From Lachnoanaerobaculum sanguinis (GTDB lineage Bacteria > Bacillota > Clostridia > Lachnospirales > Lachnospiraceae): a stretch of DNA of 32,765 nucleotides. Location: NCBI RefSeq assembly GCF_033242365.1, contig NZ_BTHK01000023.1, forward strand, positions 1-32,765, read 5' to 3'. Both the position numbers and the translations under genes were made by a program. The notes beneath the pieces are model-generated. The model had not been told where the DNA came from, ran no database searches, and was given only the letters and a program-made list of their open reading frames with translations. Position 1 is the stretch's first letter, and every line of letters begins with the position of its first letter. Positions 23,833 through 32,631 of the stretch are shown one piece after another.

Positions 23833-24990
23833 TTAATCCAACAAAAAGTCTGACATTACCATATTGCTGAGATCAAGTCCCTTTTCGGTTAGCCTTAGAT
23901 ATGGCGAGTTATATTCCATAAGCTTTAACATCATATTTCTCTTTATCTGTCTGTCAAATACCTCAAACATATCTACACCGAATCTCTCGTTAAACTCATG
24001 TCTGGATACACCTCTTGTAAGTCTGAGACCGAGGAACATAAATTCCTCCATATTTGCCTTGATGTCAAGTTCTTCCAGATCACAATAAAGCGGTGTAATA
24101 TCCTGCTGCATCTTTACACTCATATATTTTCTGTAATCCGATTCCACATGGAAGCGTCTGTTCATCACATAACCTGAAGCGCCTACTCCAAGACCAAGAT
24201 AAGAAACTCCTGTCCAATAGCCTATATTATGTCTGCACTCTCTTCCGGGCTTTGCATAATTGCTTATTTCATATCGCTCATATCCATGCTCTCTTAAAAT
24301 ATTTTTTGTAAGAGCATACATCTCTCTGTCTATATTCTCATCCGGTAGGAGCATACTGCCCTCTTCACTCCCGTACTTGTCAAAGAACGGAGTATCAGGC
24401 TCTATTATAAGTGAATACGCACTTATATGCTCAGGCTTTAGAGCACATACTCTTTTTAATGTAGTCTTATAGCTGTCAATTGTCTGATTCGGCAAACCGC
24501 TCATAAGGTCTACATTTATATTTGTAAACCCATACTCTCTTGCAAGCTGATAGCTTTGTAAGAAATCTTTATAGGTATGTATTCTTCCAAGCTCTTTAAG
24601 CTCCTCTTCGATACTGCTTTGCAAACCGAAGCTTATCCTGTTGATTCCGGCCTTTTTTATATGCATTATCTTGCTCTTTGACAATGTACCCGGATTACAT
24701 TCAATAGAAACTTCCGCATCGGTTTCAACTATAAAGTTCTCACGAACAGCATTCATAATATCAAGTATCCAGATTCCGCTAAGTGTAGTCGGAGTACCTC
24801 CACCGATAAAAATTGAACTCACAAGATATTCACTGTAATTTTGTCCCTGCGCTTTTATCTCCTCTATAAGCTGATTAACATAGGCTTTCTTTTCACTGTC
24901 ATCAGCTCTAAAGGATAAGAAATCACAATACCTACATTTTTCTTCGCAAAATGGTATATGCACATATAATTCCAACTTTTTCATTGACAT
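23833..24990 (-). CDS. hemW: HemW-type radical SAM heme chaperone
   Basis: A 385-residue radical SAM protein. The iron-sulfur motif is C15-x3-C19-x2-C22, followed by the aromatic/Asp residue typical of the HemW/HemN group (CRYCDF), the SAM-binding FIGGGTPTTLS, and the C-terminal domain with ISNYAKPGRECRHN and YLGLGVGASGY. HemW proteins bind heme and were formerly mistaken for oxygen-independent coproporphyrinogen oxidase; this one has the single cysteine after the cluster motif seen in HemW. It starts six bases after lepA, and lepA-hemW is a widespread pairing in Firmicutes. GAGGA is ten bases upstream of the ATG. Confidence 0.94.
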   Translation of the reverse strand: MSMKKLELYVHIPFCEEKCRYCDFLSFRADDSEKKAYVNQLIEEIKAQGQNYSEYLVSSIFIGGGTPTTLSGIWILDIMNAVRENFIVETDAEVSIECNPGTLSKSKIMHIKKAGINRISFGLQSSIEEELKELGRIHTYKDFLQSYQLAREYGFTNINVDLMSGLPNQTIDSYKTTLKRVCALKPEHISAYSLIIEPDTPFFDKYGSEEGSMLLPDENIDREMYALTKNILREHGYERYEISNYAKPGRECRHNIGYWTGVSYLGLGVGASGYVMNRRFHVESDYRKYMSVKMQQDITPLYCDLEELDIKANMEEFMFLGLRLTRGVSRHEFNERFGVDMFEVFDRQIKRNMMLKLMEYNSPYLRLTEKGLDLSNMVMSDFLLD

Positions 24991-24996
24991 ACTTTA

Positions 24997-26808
24997 TCAA
25001 TCCTCATCCAATTTAAGTACACTCATAAACGCCTTTTGAGGGATTTCCACATTTCCGATCTGTCTCATTCTCTTCTTTCCCTCTTTTTGCTTCTCCAAAA
25101 GCTTTCTCTTTCTTGAGATATCTCCTCCGTAACACTTTGCCAAAACATCTTTTCTCATGGCTTTAACGGTCTCTCTTGCTATTACCTTTGAACCTACTGC
25201 CGCCTGTATAGGAATCTCAAACAGGTGTCTCGGTATCTCCTCTTTAAGCTTCTCACACATCTTTCTTCCTCTTTCATAAGCGGAATCCGCATGTACTATA
25301 AATGACAGCGCATCCACCTCTTCCTTGTTTATCAAAATATCCAACTTCACAAGCTTTGAAGGTACATAGCCCTTTAAGTCATAATCAAGTGAGGCATAAC
25401 CTCTTGATCTTGACTTTAGTGCATCGAAGAAATCATATATTATTTCATTCAGAGGCAAATCATATTTTAAAATTGCACGATTCTCCTCAATATATTCCAT
25501 ACCAAGATAAATACCTCTTCTCTCCTGGCAGAGATTCATAATAGATCCTACAAATTCCTTTGTAAGCATTATCTCGGCAGAAACTATCGGCTCCTCCATA
25601 TGCTCTATCTCTGAAGGATCGGGCAGATTTGAAGGGTTTGTAAGTTCTATAACCTCGCCGTTAGTTTTAAATACCTTGTATACAACACCCGGTGCTGTAG
25701 TAACAAGGTCAAGATTATATTCTCTCTCAAGTCTTTCCTGTATTACTTCCAAATGCAATAGTCCAAGGAAACCGCATCTGAATCCGAATCCGAGTGCAAG
25801 TGAAGTCTCAGGTTCAAAGAAAAGCGAAGCATCATTTAACTGCAGCTTTTCAAGTGCCTCTCTAAGGTCATTGTACTTTGCACCGTCCGCCGGGTAAAGT
25901 CCGCAATAGACCATAGGTGTTACCTTCTTATATCCCGGTAATGCCTTTTCACAAGGATTATTGTTTAATGTAATAGTATCACCGACTCTGGTATCCTTTA
26001 CATTCTTTATACTTGCCGTAATATAGCCTACCATGCCTGCAGAAAGCTCATCACATGGAATAAACTGGCCTGCACCGAAATACCCTACTTCCACAACTTC
26101 CGCCACAGCTCCGGTTGCCATCATTTTTATAGGATTGCCTTTTTTTACACTTCCCTCTTTGATTCTGACAAATACTATTACTCCCTTATATGAATCATAT
26201 ATTGAATCGAAAATAAGTGCCTGCAAAGGTGCCTTGGGATCACCCTCCGGCGCCGGAACTTTCGCAACTATCGCTTCCAAAACATCCTCTATGTTCAGTC
26301 CTATCTTGGCTGAAATTCTTGGAGCATCATGTGCCTCTATTCCTATAACATCTTCTATTTCACTTGCAACCAAATCCGGATCGGCACTTGGCAAATCCAC
26401 CTTATTTATAACAGGAAATACTTCCAGGTCATGATCAAGCGCCATATAAACATTGGCAAGTGTCTGTGCCTCTATACCCTGTGCCGCATCTACTACAAGT
26501 ATGGCACCGTCACAGGCAGCCAGAGACCTTGAAACCTCATAGTTAAAATCCACATGTCCCGGTGTATCTATAAGATTGAATATATATTCATTACCGTCAT
26601 TTGCCTTGTAAACAGTTCTTACCGCCTGACTCTTTATGGTAATTCCTCTTTCTCTCTCAAGATCCATATTGTCAAGAACCTGAGACTGCATCTCCCTGCT
26701 GGTCAAGAGCCCTGTCTTTTCTATAATTCTGTCTGCAAGTGTAGACTTGCCATGATCTATATGTGCAATAATACAAAAATTTCTAATTTTACTTTGATCA
26801 ACAATCAT
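24997..26808 (-). CDS. lepA: Elongation factor 4 (LepA)
   Basis: A 603-residue ribosomal GTPase that promotes back-translocation or recovery of stalled ribosomes. G1 is AHIDHGKST (residues 15-23), with DTPGHVDF and NKVD as G3 and G4; the LepA-specific C-terminal domain includes MRQIGNVEIPQKAFMSVLK. GGAAG is five bases from the ATG. A promoter is visible in the 91-bp gap upstream. It may head the 14-gene minus-strand transcript that follows. Normal length, nothing missing. Confidence 0.97.
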   Translation of the reverse strand: MIVDQSKIRNFCIIAHIDHGKSTLADRIIEKTGLLTSREMQSQVLDNMDLERERGITIKSQAVRTVYKANDGNEYIFNLIDTPGHVDFNYEVSRSLAACDGAILVVDAAQGIEAQTLANVYMALDHDLEVFPVINKVDLPSADPDLVASEIEDVIGIEAHDAPRISAKIGLNIEDVLEAIVAKVPAPEGDPKAPLQALIFDSIYDSYKGVIVFVRIKEGSVKKGNPIKMMATGAVAEVVEVGYFGAGQFIPCDELSAGMVGYITASIKNVKDTRVGDTITLNNNPCEKALPGYKKVTPMVYCGLYPADGAKYNDLREALEKLQLNDASLFFEPETSLALGFGFRCGFLGLLHLEVIQERLEREYNLDLVTTAPGVVYKVFKTNGEVIELTNPSNLPDPSEIEHMEEPIVSAEIMLTKEFVGSIMNLCQERRGIYLGMEYIEENRAILKYDLPLNEIIYDFFDALKSRSRGYASLDYDLKGYVPSKLVKLDILINKEEVDALSFIVHADSAYERGRKMCEKLKEEIPRHLFEIPIQAAVGSKVIARETVKAMRKDVLAKCYGGDISRKRKLLEKQKEGKKRMRQIGNVEIPQKAFMSVLKLDED

Positions 26809-26846
26809 CTTTTCTTCCTATCGTTAAACCTTGAATAATAATGCTT

Positions 26847-26875
26847 ATAATAACATTTTTTCAGCATTCTTACAA
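26847..26875 (-). promoter_or_regulatory. Candidate promoter of lepA and the downstream genes
   Basis: On the minus strand TTGTAA (26870-26875) and TATTAT (26847-26852) are 17 bases apart, with a TG one base before the -10 (extended -10). Transcription would start about 30 bases before lepA. It is the only good candidate between the M20 gene and lepA, and no comparable promoter or terminator was seen from there to 12583. Confidence 0.6.
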
Positions 26876-26899
26876 TAATAGTGGGAAATGAAGCGCTTA

Positions 26900-28048
26900 T
26901 TACATACCATACATTATGTCAATATACAGCCTGCATGAATCAAAGAGCTGTGAGAGCTTGACATATTCATTTTCCCTATGTACCACCGATAAATCTCCCG
27001 GTCCTATAATTACAGGTATAAGTTCATTTTTTATAAGCATACTTGCATCTGTAGAGCCTGTAAAGGTGTCAAACTCCGGATCCATACCCAGCTTTTTTAA
27101 TGTGGCTTTAATAGTCTTTATTAGTCTGTCTTCCTTTGATGTATCCCATGATGTTCTCATATCGGCTATCTTGTATGTAGCATCAAAATGAGGATTTTCC
27201 GCTTTTATTTCATCTATAAGTTCATCCAGTTTTTCCCATATATGCTCAGGCTTATGTCCTACCTGTAGTCTGGCATCCACTGTAAACACACATCTGTCAG
27301 GCACTACCTGCGGCTCCACACCTGCATTTATAGCCAATGTTCTCCAGAATGTATCAGGATAATCTTTAAATTCAGTGTTCTTTATCTTTTCTATAAGCTT
27401 TATCGCAAGATATATGGCATTTTCGCCCACACCCTTTTGTGAACCGTGAGCAGTCATGCCATGTACACAGACATCAGCCCATGTTCTACCCTTTTGACGA
27501 TTGCATATCTTCATATCGGTAGGCTCGCATACGATAAGATATTTTGCATTATCAAACACCTTATTTTGATATAATGCCTTTGATCCCTTCATAAAGTTTT
27601 CTTCATCTATGGTAGCCGCAATTATTATATCTCTTTCAGGAATAATATTGTTTCTCTTCAAAAGTATCATAGAATATACAGCACTTATCAGTCCGCTTTT
27701 CATATCGGCACTTCCTCTGCCATATAATTTTCCGTCCTTTATAGTGGATTTAAAAGGCGGTGTATTCCATCTTTTTATCTCATCATCAGATACCGGAACC
27801 ACATCCATATGACCTGTGAAAACAATAGCATCCTTATTTGTTTTTCCGTTAAGCTTTGCTATGATATCATATCTTCCCTCTTCCACCGGTACACTAAAAT
27901 ACTCAATACCGTTTTGCTTTAGCAGACTTTCCACATACTCACACATAGGCTTTTCATTTCCTTTTGGATTTGTACTAGGTATGTCCACTGCTTTTGAAAA
28001 TATGTCTACCAGCTCTTTTTCATCTATCAAATCAAAAATACTTTCCAT
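26900..28048 (-). CDS. M20-family metallopeptidase/deacylase (ArgE/DapE type)
   Basis: A 382-residue zinc enzyme of the M20 family, which removes acyl groups or cleaves peptides. Metal and catalytic residues are visible: H80 and D82 (GHMDVVP), D115 (GRGSADMKSG), E149-E150 (TIDEE), and the last His in VVHRENEYV near residue 360. The central dimerisation domain is present. It may be an acetylornithine or succinyl-diaminopimelate deacylase, a dipeptidase, or a related enzyme; the sequence alone does not decide. It starts five bases after the ABC exporter gene and its binding site (AAAGGA) lies inside that gene's last codons. Confidence 0.88.
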   Translation of the reverse strand: MESIFDLIDEKELVDIFSKAVDIPSTNPKGNEKPMCEYVESLLKQNGIEYFSVPVEEGRYDIIAKLNGKTNKDAIVFTGHMDVVPVSDDEIKRWNTPPFKSTIKDGKLYGRGSADMKSGLISAVYSMILLKRNNIIPERDIIIAATIDEENFMKGSKALYQNKVFDNAKYLIVCEPTDMKICNRQKGRTWADVCVHGMTAHGSQKGVGENAIYLAIKLIEKIKNTEFKDYPDTFWRTLAINAGVEPQVVPDRCVFTVDARLQVGHKPEHIWEKLDELIDEIKAENPHFDATYKIADMRTSWDTSKEDRLIKTIKATLKKLGMDPEFDTFTGSTDASMLIKNELIPVIIGPGDLSVVHRENEYVKLSQLFDSCRLYIDIMYGM

Positions 28049-28053
28049 AATAT

Positions 28054-29817
28054 TTATTCCTTTAATTCATCAATATTCTTATTATACAGATTAAAATATA
28101 TTCCCTCTTTATTCATCAACTCTTCATGTGTGCCTGACTCTTCTATACCGTTTTCCGTAAGCACCAAGATTTTGCTTGCATTTCTTATGGTTGAAAGTCT
28201 ATGTGCTATTGTGATTGTAGTTCTGCCCTTACTCAGTATTTCAAGTGACTGCTGCACTATGGCTTCCGAATTATTATCAAGTGCTGAAGTTGCCTCATCA
28301 AGTATAAGTATCGGTGGATTCTTTAAGAATACTCTTGCTATGCTTATTCTCTGCTTTTGTCCACCTGAAAGCTTAGTTCCACGCTCTCCTATATATGTAT
28401 CAAACTTATCCGGAAGCTCCATAATAAAGTCATAGGCACCGGCCATCTTTGCGGCTTTTTCTACATCCTCAAAGCTTGCATCCTTTTTTCCGTAAACTAT
28501 ATTTTCATATATGCTTCCTGAGAACAGGTACACTTCCTGTTGCACAATACCTATATTATCTCTCAATGACTTTTGCTTGAAATCTCTTATATCTGTGCCG
28601 TCTATAAGTATTGCACCTTCAGTGACCTCATAAAATCTCGGTATAAGATTTGATATAGTTGTTTTACCTACACCTGAAGAACCTACAATAGCAATATTCT
28701 CACCTTTATTTATGCTAAAGCTGATATCATCAAGTACCTTTGAATCACTGTCAGGATATGCGAAGCTTACATTCTCAAATTCTATATCTCCGGATACATC
28801 CGTTAATACTCTCGCATTTTCCTTATCGACTATATCGTTCTTTACATCCATTATCTCAATGAATCTTTCAATACCTGTCATTCCCCTTTGGAACTGCTCC
28901 ATATAGTCAACTATTTTCTTTACTGTATTTAAAAGCATATTTATATACAATGTGTAAAGAAACATATCACCTGCATTTATTTTACCGACCTTCATATAGT
29001 AGCTTCCAAGTACTATAACTGTCAGATACATAATTCCGTCAAATATTCTGTATACCACCTGAAAATTTGACATATGTTTGTAGAACTCTTTTTTAATATA
29101 CAGAAATCTCAAATTTTCTTTATGGAACTTCTTTACTTCCAACTCTTCATTTGCAAATGATTTTACAACCTTTGCGCCCAGAATATTGTTTTCAATACCT
29201 GAATTGATCTCACCTACGTGATTTCTTTGTGCCTTTTGTGCCTTTCTCATATGGTTATTTGTGGAAGACATAAAGAATACCATTATCGGTATCATAATAA
29301 ATATGGTAAGTGTAAGAGTTATATTTATATTTATCAGTATTACAAATGAAACTACAAGTTTTACCAGTGCTATAAAAAACTCTTCCGGACAGTGATGTGC
29401 AAACTCTGTAACATCAAAAAGGTCCGTAGTAATTCTTGATAATATCTGACCCGATTTATTTGTATTATAGTAGGAATAAGGGAGCTGCTGTATATGAGAA
29501 AAAATATCATATCTCATATCCGTTTCTATCTTTGCCCCCATCACATGGCCTATATTTTGCATATAGTAGTTTGCTATGGTATCAACCACTCTGAGTAAAA
29601 CAAATATTACTCCAAGTGTCATTATAAGTTTTACAGTCAGGAGGCTCAAATCCTGCCTTGCAGTATTTGTCAGATATCTGAGTATTATCGGCAGCACCAG
29701 ATCACACATGGTTGAAAAACCTGCACATATAAGATCAAGTATTAATGTTGGATAGTACTTGCCGTAATATGGTAAAAACCGCTTTAACAAATATGAATTT
29801 GTATAAGTTTTTTGCAT
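28054..29817 (-). CDS. ABC exporter half-transporter (fused permease and ATPase)
   Basis: A 587-residue protein with an N-terminal six-helix membrane domain (about residues 15-310) and a C-terminal ATPase: Walker A GSSGVGKTT near 380, the Q-loop VQQEVYLFSGSI, signature LSGGQKQRISIARVF, Walker B ILILDEATSALD, and the H-loop IAHRLSTI. It would work as a homodimer, or with a partner that is not in this window. Such exporters carry lipids, peptides or drugs; the substrate is unknown. GGAG is six or seven bases from the ATG. It is probably co-transcribed with the M20 gene. Confidence 0.93.
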   Translation of the reverse strand: MQKTYTNSYLLKRFLPYYGKYYPTLILDLICAGFSTMCDLVLPIILRYLTNTARQDLSLLTVKLIMTLGVIFVLLRVVDTIANYYMQNIGHVMGAKIETDMRYDIFSHIQQLPYSYYNTNKSGQILSRITTDLFDVTEFAHHCPEEFFIALVKLVVSFVILININITLTLTIFIMIPIMVFFMSSTNNHMRKAQKAQRNHVGEINSGIENNILGAKVVKSFANEELEVKKFHKENLRFLYIKKEFYKHMSNFQVVYRIFDGIMYLTVIVLGSYYMKVGKINAGDMFLYTLYINMLLNTVKKIVDYMEQFQRGMTGIERFIEIMDVKNDIVDKENARVLTDVSGDIEFENVSFAYPDSDSKVLDDISFSINKGENIAIVGSSGVGKTTISNLIPRFYEVTEGAILIDGTDIRDFKQKSLRDNIGIVQQEVYLFSGSIYENIVYGKKDASFEDVEKAAKMAGAYDFIMELPDKFDTYIGERGTKLSGGQKQRISIARVFLKNPPILILDEATSALDNNSEAIVQQSLEILSKGRTTITIAHRLSTIRNASKILVLTENGIEESGTHEELMNKEGIYFNLYNKNIDELKE

Positions 29818-29950
29818 AAGATCTCCTTCTTTAATTTATAGTTATATAAATAGTATATACAATAATAATTTCACAACATTTTTAGTATAGCACCTTTTAG
29901 AATAAGAAAGAACTCTAATTTTATATGAATATATTTGTCATTTGACTTAT

Positions 29951-29973
29951 AAAAAAGGCAGCCTATGCTGCCT
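29951..29973 (-). terminator. Rho-independent terminator of the Rpn-type nuclease gene
   Basis: A GC-rich 7-bp stem (AGGCAGC / GCTGCCT) with a 4-base loop lies 17 bases after the stop of the Rpn gene. On the minus strand it is followed by six Ts. Confidence 0.88.
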
Positions 29974-29989
29974 CCATTAAGTTTCTGTT

Positions 29990-30877
29990 TTATTTTATAT
30001 ATTTTTCAAAATCTTCTGCACTCATATCTGCTCTGATTGCCGCTTCATCAAGACTAATTAATCCATCCTTTACCAATGATATAAGCGTGTTTATGGTACC
30101 TCTTTTAATACCCTGTTCAATTCCTTTTTCTATTCCCTTTTCTATCCCTTTTTCTATCCCCCGGGCCTCTACTCTATCCAGTACTTCACACATATTGACT
30201 TTCTCCTTTCCCTTGAAATCGTTTATCGTTTCTTCAAATCTGTTATCTCCTGTCATTGCAGACATTAATGTTAAAAGTTCTTCCACATGAGCAATATTCG
30301 TTTCATCAGCTATATAATCTCTATTTTCCCTCATTTGATACAGGTAATCAGCCAATATCCTAAAATCACTTTTAAATAAGTCTATCTTTTCTCTTTCAAG
30401 ATAGGCTATTTCAAATAAGTTTATCTTAAAATCATTTACATAAGGACGAACATCTTCATCTATATCAAGAACTTCAAAAAGTCTTTTCGGATAATTCCAT
30501 CTCCTCTCATATCCCAAGTACAATACCAATGTAATCACAGGATACTTTGCCCTGTCACCGTTTTCTTTTCTGCTTTGCTTTACATACTCTGCACCGTCAT
30601 AACCAAATACTCTAAGAGGCATAAGTTTATTTGGTACTGTCTGATTTTCAAGTCCAAATAATGCGACATTGATTTTATTTTTACGCCAATACTTTGCTAT
30701 ATCTCTTTCCTGTGTTCTGACTCTTCCGTCAATCTTTAGCATACTCATCGGTAATGCATCCATAAGTGCAGATTCATCAACCACATCTCTACCGGCAAAC
30801 AAAAGTACATTTAAGATATCAGCAAATACATCATTGTACTTTTCAAGCATCTTCTCCGTTATATCTTTATCTTGCAT
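29990..30877 (-). CDS. Rpn-family nuclease/transposase-related protein
   Basis: A 295-residue protein of the PD-(D/E)xK-like family that includes the Rpn (recombination-promoting nuclease) proteins, often annotated as putative transposases. The core is visible around VALFGLENQTVPNKLMPLRV, where E-x-Q provides the catalytic residues, and YDGAEYVKQSRK follows. Rpn proteins cut DNA and raise recombination (family knowledge). Residues around 235-260 contain five near-identical four-residue units (GIEK/GIEQ/GIKR), encoded by 12-bp repeats. GGAGGAG lies close to the ATG. It forms a single-gene unit with its own terminator. Confidence 0.85.
   Translation of the reverse strand: MQDKDITEKMLEKYNDVFADILNVLLFAGRDVVDESALMDALPMSMLKIDGRVRTQERDIAKYWRKNKINVALFGLENQTVPNKLMPLRVFGYDGAEYVKQSRKENGDRAKYPVITLVLYLGYERRWNYPKRLFEVLDIDEDVRPYVNDFKINLFEIAYLEREKIDLFKSDFRILADYLYQMRENRDYIADETNIAHVEELLTLMSAMTGDNRFEETINDFKGKEKVNMCEVLDRVEARGIEKGIEKGIEKGIEQGIKRGTINTLISLVKDGLISLDEAAIRADMSAEDFEKYIK
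30101..30160 (-). repeat. Five 12-bp tandem repeats within the Rpn gene
   Basis: Five consecutive 12-base units (30101, 30113, 30125, 30137, 30149) encode GIEK, GIEK, GIEK, GIEQ and GIKR in reading order. They keep the frame, so slippage would add or remove four residues. Similar short repeats near the C-terminus are common in this protein family. Confidence 0.85.
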
Positions 30878-31058
30878 ATCTCCTCCTTATTATACCAAAA
30901 AAATTTACTGTTGGATTATTTTTTGAAACTTAGAATTTTAGAAATTAAAACCATATAAGATACTTTAATTCTAATGTATATATCTTCAAAATACAATAAC
31001 AATCTTATTTTTGTGCTTTCCAAACTGTTTTCAATATTCTTACAACATTGAAATATAA

Positions 31059-31084
31059 TTTATGTAAAGGTAGCTTGACATAAA
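31059..31084. promoter_or_regulatory. Palindromic operator copy 1
   Basis: A 26-bp imperfect palindrome: TTTATGTAAAG, spacer GTAG, then CTTGACATAAA, with one mismatch per arm pair. It covers the -35 box of the regulator promoter. A second copy lies 44 bp away centre to centre, about four helical turns. Confidence 0.75.
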
Positions 31085-31103
31085 CAAAAAATTTATTTAT
31101 ACT
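31075..31103 (+). promoter_or_regulatory. Promoter of the XRE regulator-membrane protein operon
   Basis: A perfect TTGACA (31075-31080) and TATACT (31098-31103) are 17 bases apart. The -35 lies inside operator copy 1, and the start region lies inside copy 2, so binding of a repressor would block the polymerase. Confidence 0.88.
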
Positions 31104-31129
31104 TAATGTAAAGGAAGCTTTACATTAAG
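31102..31129. promoter_or_regulatory. Palindromic operator copy 2
   Basis: A perfect 12-bp-arm palindrome with core TAATGTAAAG / CTTTACATTA around a GAAG spacer. It covers the transcription start and reaches the ribosome binding site of the regulator gene. As RNA it would also form a hairpin. Confidence 0.8.
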
Positions 31130-31140
31130 AGGTAGTGTAT

Positions 31141-31329
31141 TTGAAGAATAACTTAGATAAATTAAGAAAGCTTAAAGGTTTAACTCAAGAAGAATTCGCA
31201 AAAGAATTAAAAGTATCAAGGCAAACTGTAAGTGCAATAGAAAACGGCAAATATAATCCGTCTTTGGATTTAGCTTTTGATATAGCTTTATATTTCAACA
31301 AGACAATAGAAGAAATATTTATATATTAA
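31141..31329 (+). CDS. Small XRE-type helix-turn-helix regulator
   Basis: A 62-residue protein that is almost entirely one HTH domain: LTQEEFAKELKVSRQTVSAIENG (about residues 13-35) followed by the NPSLDLAFDIA helix and the FNKTIEEIF tail typical of the short XRE/YozG-like group. The TTG at 31141 is preferred over the GTG at 31135 because AAGAGG (31127-31132) is eight bases away and the N-terminus MKNNLDKLRKLKGL then fits the family. It is 13 bases upstream of a membrane-protein gene, a frequent pairing. The flanking palindromes point to autorepression. Confidence 0.9.
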   Translation: MKNNLDKLRKLKGLTQEEFAKELKVSRQTVSAIENGKYNPSLDLAFDIALYFNKTIEEIFIY

Positions 31330-31342
31330 AAGGAGAAAAACC

Positions 31343-31783
31343 ATGAAAAGAAGTAATATGATTTATGTACTGATCTATGTTATATTATCCGGAATATCGT
31401 TATATATAGCTATTACTTTTGATGCAAATAAAATGTCGGGAGTATTTTACGGACTTACAGGTGCTTTTGTAGCTGGCGGCATTGTGAATATAGCTCAGTA
31501 TTTTTATTGGAAAAGGCATAATGAAAAATATGATGAAAAATTAGAAATTGAAAGAATAGAACAGCAAGATGAATTAAAACAAAAGCTTAGGGATAAATCA
31601 GGAAGATATGCTTATTTGTTTGGTATGTTTATCACTGCTCTATCTATCATGGCATATTCTTTACTTGGAGTATTAGATATCATGGATACAGAATATATCG
31701 TGATCTATTTATCAATATACTTGATTAGCCAATTATTTATAGGAAAAATAGTATTTAATCACTTATTGAGAAAGTATGACTGA
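31343..31783 (+). CDS. Four-helix membrane protein paired with the XRE regulator
   Basis: A 146-residue protein with four predicted membrane helices (about 5-25, 31-55, 91-112, 119-139) and a charged, Glu/Lys-rich loop between the second and third (about 57-88). I do not recognise a named family with certainty; it resembles small integral membrane proteins encoded next to YozG-like regulators. AGGAG is seven bases from the ATG. It ends before a bidirectional terminator. A role as a partner of, or target for, the regulator is inferred from the pairing only. Confidence 0.82.
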   Translation: MKRSNMIYVLIYVILSGISLYIAITFDANKMSGVFYGLTGAFVAGGIVNIAQYFYWKRHNEKYDEKLEIERIEQQDELKQKLRDKSGRYAYLFGMFITALSIMAYSLLGVLDIMDTEYIVIYLSIYLISQLFIGKIVFNHLLRKYD

Positions 31784-31798
31784 TAAATTATCAACCAT

Positions 31799-31827
31799 AA
31801 AAAAGACAGCTACTCGCTGTCTTTTTT
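31799..31827. terminator. Bidirectional terminator
   Basis: A 12-bp stem (AAAAAAGACAGC / GCTGTCTTTTTT) with a 5-base loop lies between convergent genes. It has a T-run on both strands and can end both transcripts. Confidence 0.93.
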
Positions 31828-31837
31828 ATGCCCATTG

Positions 31838-32473
31838 TCACTTAGGATCTTTATTCTTGTCCCCTACAACCCAGTAATCACATATTTTCCCGCCTGATGC
31901 CAATGTGCTTTCTCTATGTAATACGCCCTTTCCTTTCTCAAACATAAGATGATCGATATCACAGCACATCGGTAAAAGATCCAGATAACCGTTATCTCTT
32001 GCGAATTTTTCAATGGGACATCTTGTGAAGTGGTAATAAAAACCGTCACTGTGCATCTCCTCATCAAAATTAAAGTCCCAAGTTTTATCCTTATACTCCG
32101 GATGTTTATCTGCCCAATCCGCCATTTTATGCATCCTGTCGGAAAACCTTTTCATATCTTTAGGATTATTTAAATCAAAACCGCCTTTGAGTTTGCCGAT
32201 CAATTTGTTATTTAAAAATTCAACAATGATCTCATTAAAATCATCAACACCAAAATCCCCTGCCCGGCACACAGCCATTAAAACATATGCCGAATAAATA
32301 TTGCCGGCCATAGGGTTGTTAGAGCCTATATCCTCAGTACTCTCAATCATTTGCCTGTATAAACCGCGTGCCTTTTTTAAACTTTCTTCGGTCTTATCCT
32401 TACCGAATTTTCTTATCATAGGTTTTTTCAAGAAAAAACTTATTAAACTAAAATATACCCCCTTGTATTTCAT
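31838..32473 (-). CDS. L-2-amino-thiazoline-4-carboxylate (ATC) hydrolase-family protein
   Basis: A 211-residue soluble protein. The C-terminal half carries the pattern of the ATC-hydrolase-like family: FTRCPIEKFARDNG, LLPMCCDIDHL, and HRESTLASGGKICDYWVVG, with several conserved Cys and Asp residues. The named reaction opens the ring of aminothiazoline carboxylate to S-carbamoyl-cysteine, but most family members are uncharacterised. I prefer the ATG at 32473, which has GGGGG four bases upstream, over the in-frame GTG at 32497, which has no site. No cysteine-metabolism gene is adjacent. It stands alone. Confidence 0.8.
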   Translation of the reverse strand: MKYKGVYFSLISFFLKKPMIRKFGKDKTEESLKKARGLYRQMIESTEDIGSNNPMAGNIYSAYVLMAVCRAGDFGVDDFNEIIVEFLNNKLIGKLKGGFDLNNPKDMKRFSDRMHKMADWADKHPEYKDKTWDFNFDEEMHSDGFYYHFTRCPIEKFARDNGYLDLLPMCCDIDHLMFEKGKGVLHRESTLASGGKICDYWVVGDKNKDPK

Positions 32474-32529
32474 TAGACCCCCTTTAAACTTTTTCACAAG
32501 TCAATTTTTCAACATTCACGTCCATGCCT

Positions 32530-32555
32530 AAACCTAAACCGTTTAAGTTAGGTTT
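32530..32555. repeat. Inverted repeat upstream of the ATC-hydrolase-like gene
   Basis: AAACCTAA at 32530-32537 pairs with TTAGGTTT at 32548-32555 around a 10-base centre. It lies 57 bases upstream of the ATG at 32473, in the likely leader or promoter region. It may be an operator; there is no plus-strand gene before it to terminate. Confidence 0.4.
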
Positions 32556-32631
32556 TTATAACCACTATTATTTTACCACTTTCCTACAGACCTTTCCATA
32601 TTTTAGAGCATATAAATGTAAATACTAAAAA

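Noticed and set aside
29818..29950. Possible promoter with TTGTGA and TATACT upstream of the ABC exporter
   Set aside because: The spacing is about 13 bases, too short, and the other boxes in this AT-rich stretch are no better than chance.
30888..30900. TATAAT just upstream of the Rpn gene as its promoter
   Set aside because: The transcript would start within the ribosome binding site, and no good -35 box is present.
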